This document shows, piece by piece, positions 1 to 8,841 of a DNA stretch of 64,000 bases. The number at the start of each line of letters is the position of its first letter. Position 1 is the stretch's first letter. The position numbers were made by a program, and so were the translations under genes. The stretch spans positions 1-64,000 of the forward strand of contig NZ_JAIOUO010000004.1 of NCBI RefSeq assembly GCF_019931195.1, written 5' to 3'. This DNA comes from Marinobacter sp. F4216 (GTDB lineage: Bacteria; Pseudomonadota; Gammaproteobacteria; Pseudomonadales; Oleiphilaceae). The notes below the pieces were generated by a model. That model worked only from the letters and a program-made list of their open reading frames with translations. It had not been told where the DNA came from and did no database searches.

Positions 1-467
1 GCCATGGGAATACCTGGCGAAACACCAACGGGCGGAAAACTCTAATCAGCGGTGCAACTGAAACAGGGGTGTTTACAAAAGCAAGAGAGGCTTTATTTGC
101 ATCAATAGGTGAAATTGCACTAGGAATTGATGACAAACATGAATTTCAGAGCAAAGCCGATGAGCTTATTCGTAGTTATCGGAAGGAGTCAGAAGAACTA
201 CTCAGGGAACGAAGTAATATTGATTATAAAATAAAATGTGATATAGGCATTGCTGCTTTGAGCGGAGGCCCTGCCTTTATCGGCCTGCTTTCACAACTAG
301 CGTCCCCGCTAGCTAGTATCGGTATAACGATGGCTGCCGGCGGGGTGTGGGCTTTGGATAAAAGTAAAGAATATGTTCCCGCCTTGAAAGAACTTAAAGC
401 GCGGGAGCAGGAGTTAAAACGAGGGGCTGGATTTGGTATTCACGACTTTTACTCTCGACTTAAGTAA
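1..467 (+). CDS. Hypothetical protein, 5' end outside the window
   Basis: The reading frame is open from the first bases of the window to the stop at 465-467. A GTG at 69 could start a 132-residue protein, but no stop lies upstream in frame, so I read this as the 3' part of a longer gene. The visible part has a charged helical N-terminal half (about residues 20-55 from the GTG), then two Gly/Ala-rich hydrophobic stretches (about 58-95), then a basic tail. It resembles a small membrane-associated protein, but I recognise no family. The DNA is clearly AT-richer than the genes to its right, which suggests accessory or acquired DNA. Confidence 0.55.
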   Translation, partial: HGNTWRNTNGRKTLISGATETGVFTKAREALFASIGEIALGIDDKHEFQSKADELIRSYRKESEELLRERSNIDYKIKCDIGIAALSGGPAFIGLLSQLASPLASIGITMAAGGVWALDKSKEYVPALKELKAREQELKRGAGFGIHDFYSRLK

Positions 468-793
468 AAGCGCTAACAAAGACAGTCATAGGGGTCTACC
501 CACTGCGTCCTTCAGTCATTGCTGGCAAGGTGGATCACCGCACCCGAATGCCCTCTTGTTCGACCAAAATTTGCATAGTGGTCATACCTTGCCGTTGAGT
601 TCCAGTCTGGTTGCTCGTGTCACTAGAAGTTAATGGAATATTATGCTTCTCGATTGAAAAAATGGGGTAGGTCAGATCAGTTTTTCTGAATAAGAAAAAC
701 CAGCGATTTTTGGGTCGCTGGCTTTCGTTCTTAGTTATCCTCGAATGCGTCGCCACACTTAAGCCAAACGGCTTGGTCACTGACGGGGCTTTT
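468..793. other. Intergenic stretch without a recognisable gene
   Basis: This stretch holds no convincing gene on either strand. It contains the minus-strand terminator at 690-721. The reading frames that cross it overlap the HNH gene in the wrong frame or are short. Confidence 0.5.
690..721 (-). terminator. Rho-independent terminator after the HNH gene
   Basis: A 7-bp GC-rich stem (CCAGCGA / TCGCTGG, 700-706 with 715-721) has an 8-nt loop. On the minus strand it is followed by GTTTTTCTT. It sits about 75 nt past the HNH stop codon, in the right orientation to end the lipoprotein-HNH transcript. Confidence 0.75.
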
Positions 794-1120
794 TCATGCT
801 TTCCTCCGAAACTTAGGCACAAATCCCTCCGGCTTATCCCGCAACCATTCCACAAACACCCTAAGCTCTTCCAGCTCCAACAGCTTCTCCCGGGTATTGA
901 AATGCAGACCCAGCTCGTATTCGGAGCATGCCTCATGAATGGCGTTATGGCAGGGGCGGCAGACCCACAGGGTGCGGGTAATCAGTTCCTCCTTGCTGAA
1001 CAACTTCTGGAATCTCTTCTTACGGTGAAGGTGTTTGGGGATCAGGTGATGACGGGTGAGCTTAACGACCGGGCGCCGGCAAAGCTCACATTGATCCGGC
1101 TGTTCAGGCAACTTCAGCAT
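794..1120 (-). CDS. HNH endonuclease-like protein, 108 aa
   Basis: This is a small HNH nuclease-fold protein. A first CxxC pair (CELC) lies near residue 11, followed by the histidine-rich motif TRHHLIPK, then a second pair in the motif CRPCHNAIHE. Together these form the zinc-bound beta-beta-alpha-metal site of HNH enzymes. ATG at 1120 is preferred over an in-frame TTG two codons upstream. It lies 29 nt downstream of the lipoprotein gene on the same strand, so the two are probably co-transcribed. Stand-alone HNH proteins of this size are common in Pseudomonas and Marinobacter chromosomes and their role is unknown. Nuclease activity is inferred from the motif only. Confidence 0.8.
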   Translation of the reverse strand: MLKLPEQPDQCELCRRPVVKLTRHHLIPKHLHRKKRFQKLFSKEELITRTLWVCRPCHNAIHEACSEYELGLHFNTREKLLELEELRVFVEWLRDKPEGFVPKFRRKA

Positions 1121-1149
1121 GAGCAATCAACTACCTTTCAGATGAGCGG

Positions 1150-2580
1150 CTAAGGAGGCGGCAGGAAGTACCGATCCAGCAGATGAGGATCATCAAAATG
1201 CCGTCGCCCTACAAAAGATACGGCATGCCGCCCCCACTGGCGCATTCCCCCAGCAGACGGCACCCCTGTCGGCCACAGCAAGAAACGTTCAAGTCGCTCG
1301 GTTCCGGCAATCAAACCATCGTCGCCATACAGGCGACCGCCCGCATTCGACAGCCCGCGAAGTCCGTCCAACGACTCCAGGCGATAGCTGTGGATTTCCG
1401 CGCCAAGATCAGTCGGGTGGAACCCTGAGGCACCAACGAGCTGATGGTCACCCGCAGAAAGAGACAACAAAGGCGCTTCCTTTCCACCCAGTGGAAGGGA
1501 CCCGAGCAACCAGATTTGCTCTGCCTCATAATCAACACCAACGCTTTTTACCAGCCCACCTTCTGGCAACAGCCACTGGTGGTAGCAGCCACAGGGATGA
1601 ATGGTGTCATACGCCAGCGGCTGCCCCCTCGGGCCCAAAGTGACCCTCCAGATAAAGCCATCGAGCTCTCCGGCGTAGATATCCAACCAGTGCTCTGATG
1701 GCCGGCCCGAAAACCAGAGCACATAGACCAGTTGGGGCAGAATCCGCCCTCTCATTCGGGCAAAGCTGAGATGAGTAAACACCACCGGCTCTGGCCGAAA
1801 CTGCAGCTGCCCATTCAAACCTCGAGCAGGAATTCCCGGCACATCGTGACTGTCCCGCGTCTCAATTCGCCATGCAGGCGCATGACGCTGAAACAGCATC
1901 AAACGCAACGATTCGCCCAGAACTGGCACGCCGAGAGAATCTAACGGGTAAGTTTCGACCTCAGAACGCCCAACGACGTCAGTCAGGTCCGGCACATAGG
2001 TTCGCCAGCCTGCCAAGGCTTTGTAGTGACCGTACTGATCAACCAGCTCCCCCATGGTCACACCGGCCCGCCAACGAACGACGGGTTTCACCAGCGGATA
2101 CACCCCAAGAACCTGGGCGGGAGTGCTGTAGCTGTCAGGGACCTGCACCGATTCGGCCAGTTTCAACCACAGATCCGACTCCGCCCCCAGCTTCGATACC
2201 GCCTGGAGAGCACAGCTCCTCAGATCGTCCAGCCACTGCGAGGACGCATCCGGACCACCCTGAAGCTCAAACTGCCAGGCAATATCCGCCTTATCGTAAG
2301 CGCGCCCCAACCAATCACGACGCTGCGCGGGTGTAAGCTCTGTCAGATCAAAGCTGGCGAGAAAACGGTCGACTCGTAAATAGGGAAAGCCGGGAGGAGA
2401 CCACTCCTGAGCATCAAAACGATCATCGCTGACGACCCAGTTACGCCACAGGGTAAAGTGGCGATCACAGTCACGGGAAACCGCGACCGTCGGCTCAGCG
2501 GCGTATTGAGGGCTCGCACAACCAGTCAGCACCTCCAGCAGAAGCGCCATCCAGACTACGAGCCACCAGTTTCGCCCCAT
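1150..2580 (-). CDS. Large lipoprotein of unknown function, 476 aa
   Basis: The N-terminus is a type II signal peptide: short basic start, hydrophobic core, and lipobox LTGC with the acylated Cys at about residue 21. The mature protein should be anchored in the outer or inner membrane facing the periplasm. The rest is Trp- and Pro-rich and soluble, with no transmembrane segment or catalytic motif that I recognise. A Cys-x-Cys pair (HPCGCYHQW) near residue 330 may bind metal or form disulfides. I can name no family. It lies between the thioredoxin-like cnoX gene and the HNH gene, all on the minus strand. Confidence 0.75.
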   Translation of the reverse strand: MGRNWWLVVWMALLLEVLTGCASPQYAAEPTVAVSRDCDRHFTLWRNWVVSDDRFDAQEWSPPGFPYLRVDRFLASFDLTELTPAQRRDWLGRAYDKADIAWQFELQGGPDASSQWLDDLRSCALQAVSKLGAESDLWLKLAESVQVPDSYSTPAQVLGVYPLVKPVVRWRAGVTMGELVDQYGHYKALAGWRTYVPDLTDVVGRSEVETYPLDSLGVPVLGESLRLMLFQRHAPAWRIETRDSHDVPGIPARGLNGQLQFRPEPVVFTHLSFARMRGRILPQLVYVLWFSGRPSEHWLDIYAGELDGFIWRVTLGPRGQPLAYDTIHPCGCYHQWLLPEGGLVKSVGVDYEAEQIWLLGSLPLGGKEAPLLSLSAGDHQLVGASGFHPTDLGAEIHSYRLESLDGLRGLSNAGGRLYGDDGLIAGTERLERFLLWPTGVPSAGGMRQWGRHAVSFVGRRHFDDPHLLDRYFLPPP

Positions 2581-2667
2581 GATGAACCGTCCACCATCGC
2601 CCTATCTTGTGTTTTGAAGGCTGCGCGATGGCATTGGTTCCCGGCGAACGCATCTCTCCGGAATCTA

Positions 2668-3531
2668 TCAGTGCATCAGGGTGTACAGTTTACGGCGATA
2701 GGTTCGCACGTCAGGGTTGCTGTTACCCAGCTTGTCGAACAGCTCGATCAGGGTGGTTTTGGCGACGCCCTCTTTGTAATTGGCATCCGCCTGCATCAAG
2801 CGAATCAACAGCGCCATGGCCTCGCCATTTTCTTCCTTGATTACGTGCTGCAGAGCCAGCTGGTGAAGGGCTTCCGGATTCTTAGGATCGTTTGCCAGAA
2901 TATGCTCCAGCTCGGCCACCGGCGGTAACTGCCCGGCCTGACGGATAAACTTGATGCGCGCCGCCAGCTGCTTGGCCTGGGGCTGGAGTTTCTCTTCGGG
3001 CGGCAGACTATCCAGCACCTGCTCGGCCGTATCCACATCCCCCAGCTCGGCTTTCAGCTGGGCAATGTCGATCAGCACCTTGAGGTTATCCGGATCTTGC
3101 TGATTCATCTCCGTCAGGATGGCCAGTGCGCCTTCAACATCCCCCTGCTCCCAACGCTTGTGCGCCGCTTCGTAAGGGTCTTCTGCCGGTGCTTCCACGT
3201 GCTTGTCGAGGATCTTGCGAACCTCACCTTCGGGCAACGCACCATTGAAGCCATCCACGGCCTGCCCGTCCTTTACCAGAATTACCGTGGGCAGGCTGCG
3301 AACACCAAGACTGGCAGTCAGCTGCTGCTGTTCGTCAGCGTTTACTTTCGCCACCAGGAACTGCCCCTGGTATTCATTCGCCAGTTTTTCCAGGATCGGC
3401 ATCAACTGTTTGCACGGCGCACACCAGTCGGCCCATACGTCCACCAGAATCGGCGTTTCCGATGAGGCATCCATGACCTGCTGCTGAAAATTTTCCATGG
3501 TGGCGTCAAATATGTACGGGGACTCGCTCAT
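2668..3531 (-). CDS. cnoX: Thioredoxin-fold co-chaperone CnoX/YbbN, 287 aa
   Basis: Residues 1-110 form a thioredoxin domain with active site WCAPC (Cys37 and Cys40) and the cis-Pro motif RSLPT. The rest is a TPR-like helical region, the layout of CnoX (YbbN). CnoX is a cytoplasmic chaperedoxin that protects proteins from hypochlorous-acid damage and hands clients to GroEL or DnaK. E. coli CnoX has a degenerate SxxC site. This protein keeps a full CxxC, as many relatives do, so it is probably redox-active. The ATG at 3531 is preferred over one three codons earlier because AGGTG is then correctly spaced. Confidence 0.9.
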   Translation of the reverse strand: MSESPYIFDATMENFQQQVMDASSETPILVDVWADWCAPCKQLMPILEKLANEYQGQFLVAKVNADEQQQLTASLGVRSLPTVILVKDGQAVDGFNGALPEGEVRKILDKHVEAPAEDPYEAAHKRWEQGDVEGALAILTEMNQQDPDNLKVLIDIAQLKAELGDVDTAEQVLDSLPPEEKLQPQAKQLAARIKFIRQAGQLPPVAELEHILANDPKNPEALHQLALQHVIKEENGEAMALLIRLMQADANYKEGVAKTTLIELFDKLGNSNPDVRTYRRKLYTLMH

Positions 3532-3735
3532 GCATTGCACCTGTTATCAATCAATGAATCGTCAAATCTGCCACAGAACGTGGGGGCAGATGACCAGAAA
3601 TCAAGCAGCCAGCGCAGCAGGCCGTGCCTTGAAATCACCACAACCGTCGTTACATAGACTATAACTTGGCATCCCGGGCAAAAACGCAGACGCCCTGGCC
3701 CCGATTTCACGCTTTCCGGACGGATATCGCACAGC

Positions 3736-6186
3736 ATGAATGACGAAAACCGCAAAGACAAAATCGAGGAACTCGAAGAAGACATCACCGAGTACATCGG
3801 CAAGGATGAGCATAGCAAGGGCCTGGCGCTGCCGCAGCAGATGATGCCCCGGCGCATGTACGTCCTGCCGGTCTCCAACCGTCCCTTCTTCCCTGCCCAG
3901 GTGCAACCGATCATGGTGAACCAGAACCCCTGGCAGGAAACCCTCAAGCGGGTTGGCGAAACCGACCATCGGGTACTGGGCATTTGCTTTGTCGACCATC
4001 AGGAAGTGGAAGACGACATCCCCGCCAGCGATGAACTGGAAACCGTTGGCTGCGCGGTTCGCGTCCACCACGCCCAGCAGGAAAACGGCAAGGTTCAGTT
4101 TATTGCCCAGGGCCTGCAGCGTTTTCGCATTGTCCAGTGGCTGCGCCGGAAACCACCCTACCTGGTGGAAGTGGAATACCCCTCCGAACCGGAGGAAGAT
4201 GCCGATGAACTGAAGGCCTATACCCTGGCCATTATCAGCACCATCAAGGAGTTGCTGCGCAGCAATCCGCTGTACGGCGAAGAGGTCAAACAGTACCTGT
4301 CCCGCTTCGGCCCGGACGATAGCTCCCCTCTGGCCGACTTCGGAGCCTCGATGACCAGCGCACCCGGCCATGAACTGCAGGATGTCCTGAACACTCTGCC
4401 ACTGGTCCGGCGCATGGAGAAAGTCTTGCTGCTGATGCGCAAGGAGCAGGAGGTTGCACGCCTGCAGTCGGAAATCAGTGAAGAGGTCAACGCCAAGGTC
4501 CAGAAACATCAGCGGGAGTTCTTCCTGAAGGAACAGCTGAAAGTCATTCAGCGTGAACTGGGCATGGCCAAGGACGACAAGACTGCCGACATCGAACGCT
4601 TTGAAGAGCGCATGTCGGAACTGAACCCGCCGGAACAGGTGAGGGAGCGCTTCACGGAGGAAGTGCAGAAACTGCAGGTGTTGGAACAGGGGTCCCCGGA
4701 ATACGGTGTGACCCGCAACTATCTGGACTGGCTGACCCAGGTCCCCTGGGGCGTGCATTCCGAAGACCACTTTGACCTGCCAGAAGCACGCCGCGTTCTT
4801 GATCGGGACCACGACGGTCTGGAAGATGTGAAATCCCGGATTATCGAATTCCTTGCCGAAGGTACTTTCAAGGGCGAGATCAGTGGCTCCATCCTGTTAC
4901 TGGTGGGCCCGCCAGGCGTCGGCAAAACCTCCATCGGCCACTCGGTGGCCGACGCGCTCGGCCGGAAATTTTACCGGTTCAGCGTCGGCGGCATGCGCGA
5001 CGAGGCGGAGATCAAGGGGCACCGTCGCACATACATTGGCGCCATGCCGGGCAAGTTCGTCCAGGCACTGAAAGACAGCGGTGTATCCAATCCGGTGATC
5101 ATGCTGGATGAAATCGACAAGATCGGCGCCTCCTACCAGGGCGATCCGGCCTCCGCCCTGCTGGAAACCCTGGACCCGGAACAGAACAACGACTTCCTGG
5201 ATCATTACCTGGACGTTCGCATGGACCTGTCGAAGGTTCTGTTTATCTGCACCGCCAACCAACTGGACACCATTCCCCGGCCTCTGCTGGACCGGATGGA
5301 CGTCATTCGGCTGTCCGGTTACATCACCGAAGAAAAGCTGGCAATTGCCAAGCACCACTTGCTGCCGCGACTGCTGAAACGGGCAGGCCTGCTGAAAAAG
5401 CAGATCAACATCACCGATGCTGCCATCAAACAGGTGATCGAAGGCTACGCGCGGGAAGCCGGCGTTCGGAATCTGGAGAAACTGCTGCACAAGATCATTC
5501 GCAAGGGTATCGTGAAGCTGCTTGAAGATCCCGACACCCCGGTGCGGGTTGGCGTCTCGAGCCTGCCGGACTACCTTGGCCAGCCAGCGTTCAAGAAAGA
5601 AAAAGCCCTGAAGGGTACCGGCGTGGTCACTGGTCTGGCCTGGACCGCCATGGGCGGCGCCACACTGAGCATCGAAGCATCACGAATTCACGCCAGCCAG
5701 CGCGGCTTCAAGCTGACCGGCCAGCTCGGGGATGTGATGCGGGAATCGGCAGAAATTGCCTACAGCTTTATCTCCTCGAACCTCAAGCAGTTTAAGGGGG
5801 ACCCGATGTTTTTCGACGAGTCCTTTGTGCACCTGCACGTACCGGAGGGGGCTACCCCCAAGGACGGCCCAAGCGCCGGCATCACCATGGCCACCGCCCT
5901 GCTGTCCATCGCTCGCAAGGAGCCGCCGCAGCAGAACATCGCCATGACCGGCGAACTGACGCTAACGGGGCAAGTGCTACCGGTGGGAGGCATTCGGGAA
6001 AAGGTGATTGCCGCCCGGCGCCAGAAAATCACCAACCTGATCCTGCCGGAGGCGAACCGGGGAGACTTTGAAGAGCTGCCGGACTACCTCAAGGAAGGCC
6101 TGACGGTGAATTTTGCCAGGCATTACAATGACGTGTTCCAGGTCTGCTTCGCCAACAAACCCCGCAAGGGCTCAAGCGTTCACTGA
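3736..6186 (+). CDS. ATP-dependent Lon-family protease (probable second Lon, AsrA-like)
   Basis: The order is Lon substrate-binding N-domain (about 45-240), coiled coil (about 240-300), AAA+ module with Walker A GPPGVGKT (391-398) and Walker B VIMLDEID, and the C-terminal serine protease domain. The catalytic dyad is Ser713 (in PKDGPSAG) and Lys756 (in GGIREK), 43 residues apart as in E. coli Lon. It lacks the usual clpX and hupB neighbours of the housekeeping lon. Its acidic N-terminal extension resembles the second Lon of pseudomonads (AsrA), so I infer a stress-related paralogue. The protein should be cytoplasmic and hexameric. Confidence 0.93.
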   Translation: MNDENRKDKIEELEEDITEYIGKDEHSKGLALPQQMMPRRMYVLPVSNRPFFPAQVQPIMVNQNPWQETLKRVGETDHRVLGICFVDHQEVEDDIPASDELETVGCAVRVHHAQQENGKVQFIAQGLQRFRIVQWLRRKPPYLVEVEYPSEPEEDADELKAYTLAIISTIKELLRSNPLYGEEVKQYLSRFGPDDSSPLADFGASMTSAPGHELQDVLNTLPLVRRMEKVLLLMRKEQEVARLQSEISEEVNAKVQKHQREFFLKEQLKVIQRELGMAKDDKTADIERFEERMSELNPPEQVRERFTEEVQKLQVLEQGSPEYGVTRNYLDWLTQVPWGVHSEDHFDLPEARRVLDRDHDGLEDVKSRIIEFLAEGTFKGEISGSILLLVGPPGVGKTSIGHSVADALGRKFYRFSVGGMRDEAEIKGHRRTYIGAMPGKFVQALKDSGVSNPVIMLDEIDKIGASYQGDPASALLETLDPEQNNDFLDHYLDVRMDLSKVLFICTANQLDTIPRPLLDRMDVIRLSGYITEEKLAIAKHHLLPRLLKRAGLLKKQINITDAAIKQVIEGYAREAGVRNLEKLLHKIIRKGIVKLLEDPDTPVRVGVSSLPDYLGQPAFKKEKALKGTGVVTGLAWTAMGGATLSIEASRIHASQRGFKLTGQLGDVMRESAEIAYSFISSNLKQFKGDPMFFDESFVHLHVPEGATPKDGPSAGITMATALLSIARKEPPQQNIAMTGELTLTGQVLPVGGIREKVIAARRQKITNLILPEANRGDFEELPDYLKEGLTVNFARHYNDVFQVCFANKPRKGSSVH

Positions 6187-6199
6187 GAAACTGGTCCTA

Positions 6200-6229
6200 C
6201 CAGTGAGCGGCCTCCTTGACGCTCACTGG
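6200..6229 (+). terminator. Hairpin after the Lon gene, possible terminator
   Basis: A perfect 10-bp stem (CCAGTGAGCG / CGCTCACTGG) has a 10-nt loop and begins 14 nt after the Lon stop. No uninterrupted T run follows, so it may be a weak or factor-assisted terminator, or an mRNA-stabilising hairpin before the next gene. Confidence 0.45.
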
Positions 6230-6328
6230 GCTGCTGTCTTTACTGCCACTGAACCAGTGTTCAAAAAGCAATCAGCGGAGAACGTTCCGATTCTCCGCCC
6301 CGATTCGTGGACCAAGGAGCGGAAAACA

Positions 6329-7594
6329 ATGAACAAGAAAGCCCCTGTGATGTGCCTGGCTGCGAGCGTTGCAGCCATCTCGTTCGCCCATGCCCAGTCT
6401 GATGAAACGCTTAAAAAGCTGGGAAGTTTCAAGACTACCGGGAAGGCCGAATTCACTGTCATTGACCAGCAGAGCGACAGCGCTGACGCCATCCGGAAAA
6501 CCCTGGAAAAAATCACCCTGCCCAAAGGCTTCGAAATTACCCTGTATGCGCTGGTGCCCGATGCCCGCCACATGGCCGTCGGCCCCCAGGGCGTTGTCAC
6601 CTTTGTCGGAACCCGGAAAACTGAGGTCTGGGCTGTCACCGACCGGGACAAAGACCGGGTTGCGGATGATGTAAAGAACTTTGCACCATCGCTTGCAAAG
6701 TCGGTTCCCAACGGCCCCTGCTTCTCACCGGACGGAGTTCTTTATATCGCCGAGCAGAACCGGGTACTGGCCTACCCGGCCGCCGAATTTTTCTATGAGG
6801 GCGGGGACGTTGTGGCTTCGGAAGTGATTCCCGGTGGCGAATTGATTCCCGAGGAGTTTGTCAGTTACAACCACACCGCCCGGGTCTGCGATGTCGGTCC
6901 CGATGGCAAACTCTATATCTCCCTGGGCCAACCCTACAACGTCCCACCGAAGGAGCATATGGAGACGTTCAATGAGGTGGGTATAGGCGGCATCATCCGG
7001 GTCAACCAGGACGGCACCGAGCGGGAAGTGTACACCCGCGGCGTCCGGAATTCGGTGGGCCACGACTTCAACCCGACCACAGGCGAGCTGTGGTTTACCG
7101 ACAACCAAGTCGATGGTATGGGTGACGACATCCCACCGGGTGAGATCAACCGCCAGACTGCCATGGGCCAGAATTTTGGCTTCCCATGGTACGGCGGCGG
7201 TGACGTTCGCACCAACGAATACAAGGATGAGGAAGTGCCGGGCGACGTGGTATTCCCGGTGTCCGAAACCGTCGCCCACGCTGCCGACCTGGGTATGATT
7301 TTCTACCGGGGCAACATGTTTCCGAAGAAATACCAGGGCGGGATATTTTCAGCCCAGCACGGCTCCTGGAACCGCACCACCCCCATCGGCGCCCGGGTCA
7401 TGTTTACCCCGGTTGATGCGGACGGCAATATTGCCGGGGAAACCGTTCCCTTCGCCGAGGGCTGGCTGGATGAAAACGGCGAATACTTGGGTCGCCCGGT
7501 CGATGTAGCCCAACTTAAAGACGGGTCACTGTTGGTCTCCGACGACCTGGCCGGCGCCGTTTATCGAATCGCCTACACCGGCTCAGGCTCCTGA
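6329..7594 (+). CDS. Periplasmic sorbosone/glucose dehydrogenase-like beta-propeller, 421 aa
   Basis: ATG at 6329 is preceded by AAGGAG at good spacing. It starts a clear Sec signal peptide ending SFAHAQ, although the frame stays open upstream. The mature part matches the PQQ-dependent sugar dehydrogenase / L-sorbosone dehydrogenase family, with repeated propeller blades carrying DGxLY- and LxxGxLxVSDD-type strands. Family members oxidise sugars or aldehydes in the periplasm using PQQ. The substrate here is unknown. A cytochrome c gene follows, so electrons may pass to it. A stable hairpin separates the two genes. Confidence 0.82.
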   Translation: MNKKAPVMCLAASVAAISFAHAQSDETLKKLGSFKTTGKAEFTVIDQQSDSADAIRKTLEKITLPKGFEITLYALVPDARHMAVGPQGVVTFVGTRKTEVWAVTDRDKDRVADDVKNFAPSLAKSVPNGPCFSPDGVLYIAEQNRVLAYPAAEFFYEGGDVVASEVIPGGELIPEEFVSYNHTARVCDVGPDGKLYISLGQPYNVPPKEHMETFNEVGIGGIIRVNQDGTEREVYTRGVRNSVGHDFNPTTGELWFTDNQVDGMGDDIPPGEINRQTAMGQNFGFPWYGGGDVRTNEYKDEEVPGDVVFPVSETVAHAADLGMIFYRGNMFPKKYQGGIFSAQHGSWNRTTPIGARVMFTPVDADGNIAGETVPFAEGWLDENGEYLGRPVDVAQLKDGSLLVSDDLAGAVYRIAYTGSGS

Positions 7595-7610
7595 GTCATG
7601 CCTGCCCAGT

Positions 7611-7635
7611 GCCGGAGAGCAGAACGCTCTCCGGC
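7611..7635 (+). other. Intercistronic hairpin
   Basis: A perfect 10-bp stem (GCCGGAGAGC / GCTCTCCGGC) with a 5-nt loop lies between the sorbosone dehydrogenase-like gene and the cytochrome c gene. No T run follows. It probably protects the upstream message or reduces readthrough, giving unequal expression of the pair. Confidence 0.55.
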
Positions 7636-7651
7636 AAACCGGAGACTCTGC

Positions 7652-7996
7652 ATGTCGAAAGCATTCAGAACAGCCCTTGAACGGGCGCTGGTGCCAGCGT
7701 TACTGCTATCCGCCGTGTCCCTTCCGGTCTATTCGGCCGATCCCGAGGCCGGACGTAAACTCGCAGCGCAATGCAAAACCTGCCACGGCCTGGACGGCAT
7801 CGCGACCATTCCCATCGCGCCCAACCTCGCCGGCGAAAGTCAGATCTATATACAGAATCAGCTGAAAGCCTTCCGCAGCGGCAAACGGGAACATGAAATG
7901 ATGACAGTCGTCGCCCGGGACCTGACCGATCAGCAGATTGCCGACGTGGCGGCGTGGTATGAATCGATCGAAGTCACTGCGAAACTGCCAGAGTAA
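7652..7996 (+). CDS. Small periplasmic c-type cytochrome, 114 aa
   Basis: A signal peptide (about residues 1-28, ending VYSA) is followed by one class I cytochrome c domain with the heme motif CKTCH (41-45). A likely axial Met lies in the segment HEMMTVVA. This is a c553-like single-heme protein. The ATG at 7652 has a purine-rich CGGAGA upstream, whereas the open frame further upstream shows no signal sequence. The position directly after a periplasmic sugar-dehydrogenase-like gene suggests that it is the electron acceptor of that enzyme. Confidence 0.85.
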   Translation: MSKAFRTALERALVPALLLSAVSLPVYSADPEAGRKLAAQCKTCHGLDGIATIPIAPNLAGESQIYIQNQLKAFRSGKREHEMMTVVARDLTDQQIADVAAWYESIEVTAKLPE

Positions 7997-8018
7997 TCGT
8001 CAGGTACGATACCCGCCC

Positions 8019-8609
8019 TCAGGATTTGGACTCCGATTTCCAGCCATCCTCCCGCAGTACCGGCCCGACGTGCAGCACGGGTGAGGCGTCGATCTCATCG
8101 GCGTCCATCATGTTCGCCACTCGCTGCAGCGACGCCAGAATCATGGTCTGTTCCCACTCGTCCAGGCTCTGGAACTTCTTGATGAACTCTTCCTGGAGCG
8201 GATTTGGCGCCTTGGCCAGCAGGTCGGCCCCGTCCTCGGTCAGATGGGCATGTACTTTGCGCTTATCCTGGGTACTGCGAACCCGGTACACCAGCTTGCG
8301 GTGCTCCAGCCGATCCAGAATCGTGGTCACGGTAGCCTGGCTCAAACTCACCTTGTCGGCGATGGTTCCGATCGTCACTTCGCCGAGGTCACGTATGGTC
8401 CGCATAATCAAAAGTTGAGGGCCGGTCAGCCCGTTGTGCTTGCTCAGCCGCTTGGAGTGAAGATCCGTCGCCCGGATAACACGCCGAAGCGCTACCAGCA
8501 CCTGCTCGTAATTGTTCACAGAATTGCTCCGATCGGGGGCAAGCGCCCCTGGTTGAGATGGACCGGAGGCTAAGGGCGACTTCGAGTACATGGTCTTGCT
8601 ACTCGCCAT
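8019..8609 (-). CDS. MarR-family transcriptional regulator, 196 aa
   Basis: This is a winged helix-turn-helix of the MarR type. The DNA-recognition segment (SLSQATVTTILDRLE) lies at about residues 90-105, followed by the wing with the conserved RxxDKRxxxxxLT pattern. Start choice: ATG at 8609 gives an N-terminus of normal length, while upstream codons in the same frame add an unlikely hydrophobic tail. The C-terminal end (IDASPVL) resembles the EctR-like branch of MarR, but no ectoine genes are in the window, so its target is unknown. It is likely to repress itself through the palindrome at 8674-8684. Confidence 0.85.
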   Translation of the reverse strand: MASSKTMYSKSPLASGPSQPGALAPDRSNSVNNYEQVLVALRRVIRATDLHSKRLSKHNGLTGPQLLIMRTIRDLGEVTIGTIADKVSLSQATVTTILDRLEHRKLVYRVRSTQDKRKVHAHLTEDGADLLAKAPNPLQEEFIKKFQSLDEWEQTMILASLQRVANMMDADEIDASPVLHVGPVLREDGWKSESKS

Positions 8610-8673
8610 CTGCTTTGGCCTCGTTCCGATGGTCAAACACTTTCTTCCGAGAAATATCAGTTTATTTATACCA

Positions 8674-8684
8674 CTAATAATTAG
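8674..8684. promoter_or_regulatory. Candidate MarR operator
   Basis: The 11-bp palindrome CTAATAATTAG sits 65 nt upstream of the MarR start codon in an AT-rich patch between the divergent MarR and TPR genes. Position and symmetry suit an autoregulatory site. No binding evidence is available. Confidence 0.35.
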
Positions 8685-8841
8685 AGGGCTTTGGAACATG
8701 AAATGCAAGTCGCAACTTGTGCTAACCAACTGAGCACCGGCTTATTCCAATGATGCGGCTCTTTTTCCAATCGTCACTATGCTAAGGTCAGCAGCTTTTT
8801 AAAGAACCCGTAAAGCAACCAGTAAACGTGGAACGCAATTC

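Noticed and set aside
535..936. Minus-strand frame overlapping the HNH gene
   Set aside because: Wrong frame relative to the HNH motifs and crosses the terminator.
3629..3660. Possible RpoH promoter upstream of the Lon gene (CTTGAAA)
   Set aside because: No C-rich -10 element at the right distance.
3601..4812. 403-codon minus-strand reading frame opposite the Lon gene
   Set aside because: It is antisense to a clear Lon coding frame, shows no domain and has unnatural composition. Long antisense frames are common in GC-rich genes.
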